A stretch of DNA of 12,171 nucleotides from CAZXCQ01 sp964639275 (GCA_964639275.1 CAZXCQ010000194.1:1-12171), one strand, 5' to 3'. Shown: positions 1 through 7,590, counted from the stretch's first letter. Numbers and translations are program-made. The notes: generated by a model from the letters alone, not told the origin.

Positions 1-207
1 CAGGGCTCAAAATTCCAAAGTTTGCCCTCTCTGAAGTGCGGAATGTAGGTTAAAAAGATCTCAAAGCGTTTGAAAGATGGGGTAGAGGTAATTTTGAGCA
101 TGGGGCTAACCAGGGCCTACGCGAGCAGCGCGGAATTTGATCCAGTACACTGGCTTCAGGTTAACAATATCCATCTTAAAGATGACCCAACATGGCAATT
201 GGGATAA
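1..207 (+). pseudogene. 3' end of an unrecognised gene, probably frameshifted, truncated by the window edge
   Basis: From about base 49 to the TAA at 205-207, one frame reads as a plausible protein C-terminus. It includes the string FDPVHWLQVNNIHLKDDP and ends in WQLG. The reading in this frame is blocked upstream by a TAG at 46-48. A different frame (codons starting at base 3) reads GLKIPKFALSEVRNVG and hits TAA at 51-53. Joining the two across the A-rich stretch at 51-56 needs a one-base shift and gives a continuous, protein-like sequence. I therefore read this as the tail of a gene that entered from the left and carries either a real frameshift or a sequencing error. I do not recognise the family. 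An alternative is a short separate ORF starting at ATG 100, but no ribosome site supports it. Confidence 0.4.
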
Positions 208-461
208 TACAAAAAATGGAAGTTATCAGGGAGTATACTAATCAGATTAGCCTGCATGCATTTTTTATAAGAAAAGGATAGTGAAGATAAAGGATGAAAC
301 AGGTTTGCAATACAAACAATCCTCAATCTATTTCCAATGAACCTACATGTAGCCTATTCACCTAAAGAAAATGCAATGATTTATAAATGGGGGTTAAAAA
401 ATGAGTACAAACCGAGCTAATATCTAAGATAAGTGACATAGATGATAAAGGCAAAAGGGGA
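208..461. other. AT-rich spacer upstream of the RadA-like gene
   Basis: This stretch has no supported gene. A 21-codon ORF from ATG 216 to TAG has no homology that I can see. A G-rich ribosome-site-like run (389-393) sits 7 bases before ATG 401, but that frame ends at TAA 425-427 after eight codons. The frame of the downstream RadA-like gene is open from base 405 onward. It shows RadA-linker-like residues before the first usable start codon. There is a 10-base palindrome, CTACATGTAG, within 340-355. I see no confident promoter. Confidence 0.4.
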
Positions 462-1676
462 TTGGACATATCTGGACTTTCTTGGCTGAAAAAAGCTGTA
501 GGCTCTGATCTGATAAAAGGGGGAATTTATTTGCTCGCTGGTGAGCCTGGAATTGGAAAAACCACGCTCTCACTTCAGGTGCTAGGGGAGTTGGCCAAAC
601 AAGGTGTTAAGGCTCTATATCTACCTACAGAACAGAGTATGAGTGACATAAAAAGAGTTTTTAGCAGACTCTTTAAATCCAGAAGGAGTGGGGCAGAAGA
701 AAATCTCTATGTGGATACGATAGACGACCTGAAGATGCTTCCATGGTTTTTAAGCCACCAGATATTACCATTAGAAAAAGAATACCACGGATGTCAGGTA
801 ATCGCGATCGATTCACTTCGAGGAGGCGGGCTCGGGACCAGTTCCGGTGAAGTATACAAAGCATTGATGGATTTCATTGACACTACGAAGGGTTTAGGTG
901 TCACCTCTTTGTTGGTGAATCACGTCACGAAAAGAGGAGAGATCGCCGGCCCGAAAGCCCTGGAACATGCTGTCGATTGTGTGATTTATATAAGACGCGC
1001 TTTGCGCTTAAGGCCGCTTTTTGTCCCAAAAAATCGATTCGGACCTGCGATGCTCGATCCCATTGTATTGACAATGGAAGAAGACGGACTCCGAGAATCG
1101 CCTCATGTTGCTGCACAAGCAACCACTGTATTGGGCTATAGCGGTGTGGGAGAAGAATTTGCGGAAGCACAGGCTTCTGTTACAATTCCCACCTATGGCT
1201 CCCCTCCAGGGTTGAGTGCTCCTTTCCTTCCAAGCAAAAAGATCAAACAGCTTCTCAAGGTCCTGGGTACGCTCAAAGATATCGACGTCGTTGATCTATC
1301 CTATGATATTAGCTGTTATCTTCCGGGCCGCAGAGGATACGTATCTGTGCTTGACCTGCCAATCACAATCGCTCTGTTAAGTTCTTACCTTCATCAAGAG
1401 GTCGATAATCGATCTTTATTTGTTGGCGAAGTGGACCTTACCAAACAGATTAGGCCCCCTGAAAGGACATATTTGGCTGGCCTTGCAGAGCTGCTTGTAG
1501 AATTACAGCCCGGAAGAATAGAAAGGGTTTATCTGTCTGACAGGAGTGCTGAAGACCTAAGGCATATGCAACCAGGTGAAAACAGACCAAGGGTTGGTGA
1601 CATCATAGACGTCCGGGGCGTACGGGAGCTTGATAATGTTCTTCAGTCTATCTGGCCTGAATTAATGGCAAGTTGA
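462..1676 (+). CDS. RadA/Sms-like DNA repair ATPase lacking the N-terminal zinc finger
   Basis: RecA-fold ATPase of the RadA/Sms family, which promotes branch migration of recombination intermediates. Walker A is GEPGIGKTT (residues 27-35), and Walker B-like VIAIDS ends near residue 118. The RadA block HVTKRGEIAGPKALEHAVD (about 154-172) and the family-specific KNRFG motif (190-194) are both present. The C-terminal 150 residues form the Lon-protease-like P domain, with GEVDLTKQIRPPERTYLAGL near 320-340. Usual RadA is about 450 residues with a CxxC-CxxC zinc finger. That finger is absent here, and nothing upstream encodes it. The listed start is TTG at 462 with a poor ribosome site. The frame stays open back to 405 and reads ELISKISDIDDKGKR, which resembles the RadA linker, so the true N-terminus may lie upstream, beyond a frameshift from ATG 401. 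The next gene follows after 23 bases. Family call is firm; start is uncertain. Confidence 0.88.
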   Translation: MDISGLSWLKKAVGSDLIKGGIYLLAGEPGIGKTTLSLQVLGELAKQGVKALYLPTEQSMSDIKRVFSRLFKSRRSGAEENLYVDTIDDLKMLPWFLSHQILPLEKEYHGCQVIAIDSLRGGGLGTSSGEVYKALMDFIDTTKGLGVTSLLVNHVTKRGEIAGPKALEHAVDCVIYIRRALRLRPLFVPKNRFGPAMLDPIVLTMEEDGLRESPHVAAQATTVLGYSGVGEEFAEAQASVTIPTYGSPPGLSAPFLPSKKIKQLLKVLGTLKDIDVVDLSYDISCYLPGRRGYVSVLDLPITIALLSSYLHQEVDNRSLFVGEVDLTKQIRPPERTYLAGLAELLVELQPGRIERVYLSDRSAEDLRHMQPGENRPRVGDIIDVRGVRELDNVLQSIWPELMAS

Positions 1677-1682
1677 TAGACA

Positions 1683-1690
1683 GAGGGAGG
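1683..1690 (+). promoter_or_regulatory. Ribosome binding site that decides the start of the HNH gene
   Basis: GAGGGAGG lies 9 bases before ATG 1700. It favours this ATG over the TTG at 1673, which overlaps the stop of the preceding RadA-like gene and has no ribosome site of its own. Confidence 0.6.
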
Positions 1691-1699
1691 GTAATAAAA

Positions 1700-2206
1700 A
1701 TGCCAGCACCGTTCGTGTCTAAAAAAGTTGAAGACATGATCTATTACTATTATGCAAAGCTTGTCATCGCACCCTCGGCAGGATTCGAAAAGAATTATGG
1801 CTTTATAATTGATACATATAAGCGGCTGAAATCGGGTGATATTGAGATGTCTCATTATGACCGGGAAATCCAAAGAATCGCCGAAACAGCCGATGAGTGC
1901 GCTTTTTGTGGCTCAAAATCTAAGGATTGCCGTCCCGTCCATGTGGTTTCACGATCAATTGGCATCCCTGCGGGAATGCACAATTTGGTTATGGCATGTG
2001 AAGCATGCGCAAATTCAAAAAAAGAGAAGGATTTGATGTACTGGTGGTGCAATGAATTGAAAAACCCTCGAGATGAAGTGCCACGAGTGCCCTTGGGCTT
2101 ATACCTAAAAATTGCTTATGAAAAGAACAAGATCAATTTTTGCCTGAAGAAAAAGTGTAATAGTCTGTTGGAGGTTTTTGCCAATATTTGTGAAAAGGGC
2201 AAGTAA
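1700..2206 (+). CDS. Small HNH-type zinc nuclease-like protein
   Basis: A 168-residue protein with an HNH-like core. The first zinc pair is CAFC (C67, C70). A histidine in PVHVVSRS (H81) sits where HNH enzymes carry the catalytic general base. HNLVMACEAC then supplies N95 and the second zinc pair C100 and C103, followed by NSKKEKD (N105). This order is the classic Cys4-zinc HNH layout. The usual Asp/Glu before the catalytic His is replaced by Val (V80), so activity may be altered. The N-terminal 60 residues are aromatic-rich (YYYY at 15-18) and unrecognised. The gene starts 23 bases after the RadA-like gene with a good ribosome site, so the two are probably cotranscribed. HNH fold is well supported; nuclease activity is inferred. 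Confidence 0.72.
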   Translation: MPAPFVSKKVEDMIYYYYAKLVIAPSAGFEKNYGFIIDTYKRLKSGDIEMSHYDREIQRIAETADECAFCGSKSKDCRPVHVVSRSIGIPAGMHNLVMACEACANSKKEKDLMYWWCNELKNPRDEVPRVPLGLYLKIAYEKNKINFCLKKKCNSLLEVFANICEKGK

Positions 2207-2226
2207 GAGATCCGCTCAGGTATAGA

Positions 2227-2260
2227 TTTAACGGGATCTGTCAAACACCTTTGTTATAAT
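2227..2260 (+). promoter_or_regulatory. Extended -10 promoter, copy A of a motif shared with the zinc-ribbon gene
   Basis: TGTTATAAT at 2252-2260 is an ideal extended -10 element (TG, one base, TATAAT). It lies about 43 bases before the YhaO-like ATG. No good -35 hexamer sits at the standard 16-18 base spacing. The 34 bases ending at the -10 match those at 7591-7624 at 27 positions without gaps, including ATCTG, CAAA and all of the final nine bases. Conservation well upstream of the -10 suggests an operator or activator site as well as core promoter sequence. Confidence 0.65.
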
Positions 2261-2291
2261 ATGTGATATTCGGAAAAGTGATTACTTCAGT

Positions 2292-2297
2292 AGGAGG
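2292..2297 (+). promoter_or_regulatory. Consensus ribosome binding site of the YhaO-like gene
   Basis: AGGAGG lies 6 bases before ATG 2304. It is a near-perfect Shine-Dalgarno sequence and fixes the start. Confidence 0.75.
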
Positions 2298-2303
2298 AAC
2301 AAC

Positions 2304-3560
2304 ATGTTTCGATTTCTACATGCTGCGGATATTCACCTTGATAGTCCTCTGAAGGGGCTGGAAGTCTATCAGGACGCTCCTGTAGATCAGATTAGGGGTG
2401 CAGCAAGACGTGCGTTTGATAATCTCGTGGATGTCGCTATCCAAGAAGAAGCAGCTTTTATCATTTTAGCCGGTGATCTCTTTGACGGCGACTGGAAGGA
2501 TTACAACACCGGCCTTTATTTCATAAATCGGATGGGATTGCTAGGGGAGGCTGGTATTCAGGTCTTTATTGTATCCGGAAACCATGATGCGGCCAGCCAA
2601 ATTTCTCGTGCCCTCCATCTTCCAGACAACGTAAGACTATTTTCTCACAAAAAGGCTGAAACCATTATCCTCGATGACCTCAATGTGGCCATTCACGGAC
2701 AGAGTTTCCCCTCACGAATCGTTAACGAAGATCTGACACAATATTACCCTCAAGGAGAATATGGTCTTTTCAATATCGGGCTCCTGCATACGGCTCTGAC
2801 CGGGAGGCCGGGACATGAGCCTTATGCCCCATGCACATTGGATGCATTGCGATCAAAGGGATATCAGTATTGGGCTTTGGGACATGTTCATCAACGTGAG
2901 GAAATATCCCGGGAACCATGGGCCATTTTTCCAGGTAACATCCAGGGAAGGCATATTCGTGAAACCGGAGCCAAGGGTTGTACGATGGTTACCGTGGACG
3001 AAGGACAGGTAAGGGAAATCGAGCATCACGATATTGATGTCTTGCGCTGGGCATTATGCCGAGTTGACCTAAACGAGTGCGAAACACAGGAGGAATGTCT
3101 CGATCGAGTGAGGCAATCCCTGGAAGAAGAGCTTGCCCGGGCCGAGGGACGCCCAATTGCTGTTCGGCTAGTTCTGGAAGGTGTGACATCTCTTCATGGA
3201 AATCTCCACGAAAAGTCGTTCCACTGGATGGAGGAGTTCAAGGGAATTGCGGCAAGCCTAATTGAGGCCTGGATTGAAAAAACTATTTTCCGTACTCACA
3301 AAAAAGCCTCGCCCGAGGAGGTGTCCGTTGAGGGATCATCAATATCCGTGCTTATCAGGGCAGTTGAAGACCTCAGTCTCGAAAGCCAGGGGCTCACTGA
3401 TTTCATACCGGAATTTGAGCGGCTGAGAAGTAAGCTCCCCCCCGATCTCCTGATGGATGAAGATCCCTTTAATCTTCAAGAGGAAGATATGGAGACCCTG
3501 TGTGAAGATGTAAAAGAGTTATTGATGGGAAAAATGCTGAGGCAGGGAGGGGCGTCATGA
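2304..3560 (+). CDS. YhaO/SbcD-type metallophosphoesterase (Mre11-like exonuclease subunit)
   Basis: Calcineurin-like phosphoesterase of the SbcD/Mre11/YhaO group, expected to be the nuclease partner of the ATPase encoded next. All metal-binding motifs are visible in order: DIH (D9, H11), GDLFDGDW (57-64), GNHD (92-95), a lone His in LLHTAL (H162) and GHVH (193-196). The C-terminal half has no clear motif and probably forms the capping and ATPase-contact region. At 418 residues it matches YhaO-like proteins. The start has an AGGAGG site and an extended -10 promoter just upstream. Its TGA overlaps the next ATG (ATGA at 3557-3560), implying translational coupling and a stoichiometric complex. 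It presumably acts on cytoplasmic DNA ends with Mn2+; that role is inferred from the family. Confidence 0.92.
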   Translation: MFRFLHAADIHLDSPLKGLEVYQDAPVDQIRGAARRAFDNLVDVAIQEEAAFIILAGDLFDGDWKDYNTGLYFINRMGLLGEAGIQVFIVSGNHDAASQISRALHLPDNVRLFSHKKAETIILDDLNVAIHGQSFPSRIVNEDLTQYYPQGEYGLFNIGLLHTALTGRPGHEPYAPCTLDALRSKGYQYWALGHVHQREEISREPWAIFPGNIQGRHIRETGAKGCTMVTVDEGQVREIEHHDIDVLRWALCRVDLNECETQEECLDRVRQSLEEELARAEGRPIAVRLVLEGVTSLHGNLHEKSFHWMEEFKGIAASLIEAWIEKTIFRTHKKASPEEVSVEGSSISVLIRAVEDLSLESQGLTDFIPEFERLRSKLPPDLLMDEDPFNLQEEDMETLCEDVKELLMGKMLRQGGAS

Positions 3561-6500
3561 GAATTAAACAGCTCGACTTGAGGGCTTTTGGCCCTTTTAC
3601 CGACCGTGTGCTTGACTTCTCTTCCGAATATCCTGATTTGCACATTGTTTATGGCCCGAATGAGGCAGGCAAGAGCAGTTGCCTCCGTGCACTCAAATCC
3701 TTGTTTTTCCGAATTCCGGATCGAACCAATGATAATTTTGTTCATCCTTATGACAAACTTCTCATCGGTGGCTGCCTTCAGCAAGAGGGAGGCCAAGATC
3801 TCACCTTTTTCCGTCGGAAAAAGAGAACCGCCGATCTGTTCGATGAAAATGACAGCCTCCTTGATCCGGTGCTTCTTTCCCCGTTTCTGCAAGGAATGGA
3901 ACAGGAAATATTCGAATCTCTCTATGGGATTGATCACGAGGCCTTGGTTCGCGGCGGTCAGGATATACTTGATCAGAAAGGGGATGTTGGGCAGGCCATT
4001 TTTGCCGCAGGTGCGGGTCTGACATCCCTGCATAAGGTTTTTGAGGAGCTTGAAAGGGAAGGAGATGATCTTTTCAGACCCCGTGCATCCACCAAGGCTA
4101 TTAATGAGGCTATTTCTCAATACCACCAACTGCAAACACAGATGAAACAGGCTCTTTTATCCACCCGCCAGTGGCAGGAACACAGGAGGGCACTCCAGAT
4201 GGCGGAACGAGGCCTGGAAGAAGACAAAGCCCTTCGCAAAGAAAAAGACCGTGAAAAAAGTAGGCTTGAGCGTTTGCAGCGAGCTTTGCCTCACATCGGT
4301 CAGCGCAAGATGTTCATGGACAAGATAGGTAATCTCGGAGAAGTCATTATTTTGCCGACTGATTTCAGGGAGCAGAGGAGAAAACTTGAACAGGAAAGGA
4401 ATGACACCCAAACCCGGCTAAAAGCAGCAAACACTAGAATGAATGAAATCCAAAGGAGAAAGGACGGGGTTTCGCTGCAACAAAACCTCCTGAATCGAGC
4501 TGATGACATTGAAGGAATGTACCAGCGCTTAGGCGAATATCGCAAGGCCATGGCCGACCGCCCCAAGCTGGAGGGCATGCGGATAAGCTGCAAAAACGCT
4601 GCTGGCATCTTGTTGAAGCAGGTTCGCCCTGATTTACCATTAGATCAGGTCGAAACGCTTCGACCCAGTCTCTCAAGACGGAAAACAATCCTTAATCTGG
4701 GCAATCGATACGAGGCCCTGGTCCAACAGATCGAACAATTTGACCGGGAAATTCTAAAATACGGAACATCTCTGAAAAAAGCCCAAGAAGAGCTTTCCAG
4801 CATTCCAACTGCCAGGGATGCCCGGGACCTGATTCAAATGGTTAAACTGGCACAAAGAGCAGGCGATCTTGATGAGGAATTGATAGAAAGACAGCGTGTT
4901 GTGAAAACTAGCCTTGAAGATTGCCAGGATGAGCAGAACCGGCTGGGCCTCTGGAATGGTCCCCTGGACCAGGTCGGAAGACTGGCTGTTCCCATTCAGG
5001 AAACTGTAAACCGTTTTGAGGAGGAGCTGAATTCTATCCACGACAGGAAGAAACAGATTCAAAAAGACAAAGAGGCTTTACAGAATGAATTGCGCCAGCT
5101 TCTGACCCAGATACAGGAGATACAGCATGTCGGAGAAGTGCCTGCAGAAAAGGACCTGATTCAGATTCGATCCAGGCGAGATTCGGGGTGGCAGCTAATC
5201 AGACGGCAATGGATAGAGGGTGAAAATCTTGCCGAAGAGGTTACAAGATTTTCTCCGGAGGCCCCTTTACCGGATACCTATGAAAAGCTTGTCGGGAACG
5301 CCGACCAAACCGCCGACCGTCTGCGCCGGGAAGCTGACCGGGTACAGAAGCATGCCTCACTGAAATCGCGAATTGAAAGCATTGAAAGCCGTCGGTCAGA
5401 ACTGGACATTGAGTCAAAGGAATTAGAATCCGATCTCTCGGGCGCCGATCAGCGCTGGCATGAGACTTGGGCGGCTTGCGGCGTTATCCCCTTGCCTCCA
5501 AGAGAGATGAGACAGTGGATCTCCGGTTTCGAAAAGGTTCGTTTCAAGTTTACAGAGGTGGAAAAAGCATCTGGAGAGATAGGAGAAAAAGAAAAACAGC
5601 GGCGTGAATTGAGAGACAAACTGGTTAATGAGCTCCGAAAGCGAGGGGATAAGCAGGAATTTATGGGGCATGAATTAGCCCCCGTTCTGTTTTATGCTGA
5701 AACCCTTTTGGATTCCATGAAAACCGATCAGACGAAACGGGAAAAGTTAGAAAGTAAGATTGATGAATGCCAGGAGGCTCTGAGAATTGCCAGGGATGAA
5801 AGAGAAAAGGCTGACGAAAAACTCAATCAATGGCGGGCCAGATGGGCAGAGGCCCTAACTCCCCTTGGGATCGATACCACTACGAATCCTGATGAGGCCA
5901 ACGATTATATCGATAGCCTGCAAAATTGTCTGGATAAGCTGAATGAGGCAGAGGATTTCCGCAAGCGAATCGATGGAATTGACAGGGATAATCAAAGATT
6001 TGAAAAAGATCTGGCACATCTGCTTGAGCAGGTAGCTCCAGATCTTCAAGAAACCGAGATTGTTCAAGCGGTTTCTGACCTTCAGGCCCGTCTTAATGGC
6101 GCCCGGCAGGATCAGGCGGTTTTCCAGCAGTATCTCACAGAGATTGAGACCCTTGAAAAGGAAATCCTTCAAGCTCAGACATCTTTAAAAAGCAACGGGG
6201 AACAGATGGGTGCTCTCCTCGGGTTGGCAGGCTGTGAAAAAGAAGATGACCTTGATGAAGCTGAGCAGCGTTCCAAGGAGTACGTGCAACTGAAAGAAAA
6301 ACTTTCGGATGTGGAGTCCACTCTGGCACAAATTGCCGAAGGAATACCCTTTTCCGAGCTTGAGGAGCAAATACAAGATGTCGATCCTGATGCAGTCCCG
6401 GGACAGATCCAGGCACTCTCTCATGAAATCGATGATAGGCTTGATCCCGAAATCCAACACCTAACAGAGACTATAGGCCGCGAAAAAAACGAGATGGCGA

Positions 6501-7060
6501 AAATGGATGGCAGTGACCGTGCAGCAGAATTTGCAGAAGCCTCGCAACAAGTACTAGCAAAAATCCGACGTCTGACCGAGCAATTCATTCGTATTAAGCT
6601 CTCTTCTAAGATTCTCATGGATGTCATAGAAAGCTATCGAGCCGAGCACCAGGGTCCTATACTGAAAGCAGCATCACGCTATTTTAAGGATATTACACTT
6701 GACTCATTTTCCAGTTTGCGCACCGATATCGATGACCAGGGGAAATCGATTCTTATAGGAGTTCGACCTGATGGAGCCTGGGTCAGAGTGGAGGGGATGA
6801 GTAATGGTACTCGTGACCAGCTATATCTTGCCTTACGGCTTGCAACCCTGGAATCGCGCCTAGCGTCTGGTAACTCGATGCCGTTTATTGTGGACGATAT
6901 CTTGATTAACTTTGACGATGGTCGCGCCAAAGCTACACTCAAGGCGCTGGCTGATCTGGCCGAAAAGAACCAGGTCATACTCTTTACCCATCACCTGAGA
7001 ATCGTTGAGATCGCCAGAAAAATGGATGCTAAAAAACAGGTATTTATCCATGAAATTTGA
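3557..7060 (+). CDS. YhaN/SbcC-like SMC-type ATPase with long coiled coils
   Basis: Rad50/SbcC-like ATPase of the YhaN type, 1167 residues. The N-terminus has the typical opening MRIKQLDLRAFGPF and Walker A GPNEAGKSS (33-41), followed by the RTNDNFVHPYDKLLIGG block common in YhaN-type AAA domains. From about residue 190 to 1020 the chain is rich in Glu, Lys, Gln, Arg and Leu with heptad-like spacing, read as coiled coil. The C-terminal head has the ABC signature GMSNGTRDQ (from 1080) and Walker B FIVDD (1110-1114), followed by LINFDD and the LFTHH H-loop. No CxxC occurs anywhere, so the zinc hook of true SbcC/Rad50 is missing, as expected for YhaN-like proteins. It overlaps the phosphoesterase gene by 4 bases and should form an ATP-gated end-processing nuclease with it. 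Confidence 0.9.
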   Translation: MRIKQLDLRAFGPFTDRVLDFSSEYPDLHIVYGPNEAGKSSCLRALKSLFFRIPDRTNDNFVHPYDKLLIGGCLQQEGGQDLTFFRRKKRTADLFDENDSLLDPVLLSPFLQGMEQEIFESLYGIDHEALVRGGQDILDQKGDVGQAIFAAGAGLTSLHKVFEELEREGDDLFRPRASTKAINEAISQYHQLQTQMKQALLSTRQWQEHRRALQMAERGLEEDKALRKEKDREKSRLERLQRALPHIGQRKMFMDKIGNLGEVIILPTDFREQRRKLEQERNDTQTRLKAANTRMNEIQRRKDGVSLQQNLLNRADDIEGMYQRLGEYRKAMADRPKLEGMRISCKNAAGILLKQVRPDLPLDQVETLRPSLSRRKTILNLGNRYEALVQQIEQFDREILKYGTSLKKAQEELSSIPTARDARDLIQMVKLAQRAGDLDEELIERQRVVKTSLEDCQDEQNRLGLWNGPLDQVGRLAVPIQETVNRFEEELNSIHDRKKQIQKDKEALQNELRQLLTQIQEIQHVGEVPAEKDLIQIRSRRDSGWQLIRRQWIEGENLAEEVTRFSPEAPLPDTYEKLVGNADQTADRLRREADRVQKHASLKSRIESIESRRSELDIESKELESDLSGADQRWHETWAACGVIPLPPREMRQWISGFEKVRFKFTEVEKASGEIGEKEKQRRELRDKLVNELRKRGDKQEFMGHELAPVLFYAETLLDSMKTDQTKREKLESKIDECQEALRIARDEREKADEKLNQWRARWAEALTPLGIDTTTNPDEANDYIDSLQNCLDKLNEAEDFRKRIDGIDRDNQRFEKDLAHLLEQVAPDLQETEIVQAVSDLQARLNGARQDQAVFQQYLTEIETLEKEILQAQTSLKSNGEQMGALLGLAGCEKEDDLDEAEQRSKEYVQLKEKLSDVESTLAQIAEGIPFSELEEQIQDVDPDAVPGQIQALSHEIDDRLDPEIQHLTETIGREKNEMAKMDGSDRAAEFAEASQQVLAKIRRLTEQFIRIKLSSKILMDVIESYRAEHQGPILKAASRYFKDITLDSFSSLRTDIDDQGKSILIGVRPDGAWVRVEGMSNGTRDQLYLALRLATLESRLASGNSMPFIVDDILINFDDGRAKATLKALADLAEKNQVILFTHHLRIVEIARKMDAKKQVFIHEI

Positions 7061-7076
7061 ACTCTATTTCAAATTT
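7053..7076 (+). terminator. AT-rich hairpin over the yhaN-like stop codon (weak terminator candidate)
   Basis: AAATTTGAA (7053-7061) and TTCAAATTT (7068-7076) are perfect 9-base inverted arms around a 6-base loop, and they span the TGA at 7058-7060. The stem is almost all A-T and no T-run follows. It is therefore a poor intrinsic terminator; it could instead stabilise the 3' end or be chance. Confidence 0.25.
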
Positions 7077-7209
7077 ATAATCCGAGTGTTTGCCCTACTG
7101 AACAGGAGGTGACTGGTGGAACTTGAATGGGTCAATATAAAAATTACTGTTCTTGCAAAGATGTGGGAGGGGGGACGCAATGCTTTTATGCTTTTTTGGG
7201 AGATTAGAT
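7061..7209. other. Spacer between the yhaN-like gene and the ADP-ribosylglycohydrolase remnant
   Basis: No convincing gene. A strong ribosome-site-like AGGAGGTGA (7103-7111) precedes GTG 7116. The reading frame from there runs 79 codons across the pseudogene in the wrong frame, so it is not accepted as a gene. It may mark the translation start of something that has since decayed. Confidence 0.3.
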
Positions 7210-7520
7210 ATGATAGAGAGCCGTTATGCCACGCAAAGGCTCTCCGCCTGCCCCAGCGCCCTGTCTGCAACCCCGAGCCCGCCTTCGTGGCCTGGCATGT
7301 GAGGGAGGTGTTGGAGGGGGAGGCGAGGTGTGGGGTTGAGATGATACCCAGATGACTTTTGCCATTGCGGAGGCCCTGATCAGGGCCGGCGAGAGGGACC
7401 TGGAAAGCATCATGCAGGCGGTCAAGAAGGAATTCATAAAGTGGTATCACTCGCCTGAAAACACAAGGCGCAGGGCAGGACGTGCCTGAGAAGCGCAGCC
7501 AGCATGGAAAAAGGGACCCA
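7210..7520 (+). pseudogene. Decayed ADP-ribosylglycohydrolase (DraG-type) gene remnant
   Basis: Fragments in different frames line up, in order, with an ADP-ribosylglycohydrolase. ATG 7210 begins MIESRYA, a typical family start, then the frame degrades. After a TGA at 7337-7339, codons from 7340 read DDTQMTFAIAEALIRAGERD. This is the family's metal-binding TDDTQM motif and following helix. The frame continues to KEFIKWYHSPENTRRRAG, equivalent to the family's W-x-x-SPENNRAPG block. It then stops at TGA 7487-7489. A one-base shift just before resumes with CLRSAASMEKGT, matching the Cys-Leu-Arg and Glu-Lys-Gly residues expected next. A working enzyme is about 250-300 residues, removing ADP-ribose from proteins; here about 100 codons remain with stops and shifts. 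The motif assignment is from memory of the family. Confidence 0.68.
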
Positions 7521-7590
7521 CAGCTTGTCTCAAATCAGGAACCACCATCCGGGGACAAAAAACTGGAAAAATCAAAAAAAGTTACTCAGT
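7521..7590. other. Non-coding stretch before promoter copy B
   Basis: AT-rich with A-runs around 7556-7580. No gene or clear hairpin is seen. Confidence 0.3.

Noticed and set aside
1673..1699. TTG start at 1673 for the HNH gene
   Set aside because: It overlaps the stop codon of the RadA-like gene and lacks a ribosome site. ATG 1700 has GAGGGAGG at good spacing.
2208..2239. AGATCC / GGATCT inverted repeat after the HNH gene as a terminator
   Set aside because: The arms are only 6 bases with a 20-base loop and no T-run, and the second arm is part of the conserved promoter motif.
3476..4135. 219-codon open frame on the minus strand
   Set aside because: It lies inside the YhaO/YhaN-like coding sequence, shows no motifs, and is explained by the codon structure of the + strand genes.
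7116..7355. 79-codon + strand frame with a strong AGGAGGTGA ribosome site before GTG 7116
   Set aside because: Most of it reads the ADP-ribosylglycohydrolase remnant in the wrong frame and the product has no recognisable features. The ribosome site may be a relic.
7372..7387. Perfect 16-base palindrome centred on TGATCA
   Set aside because: It falls within the codons for the EALIRAG helix of the ADP-ribosylglycohydrolase remnant, so it is probably a coding coincidence rather than an operator.
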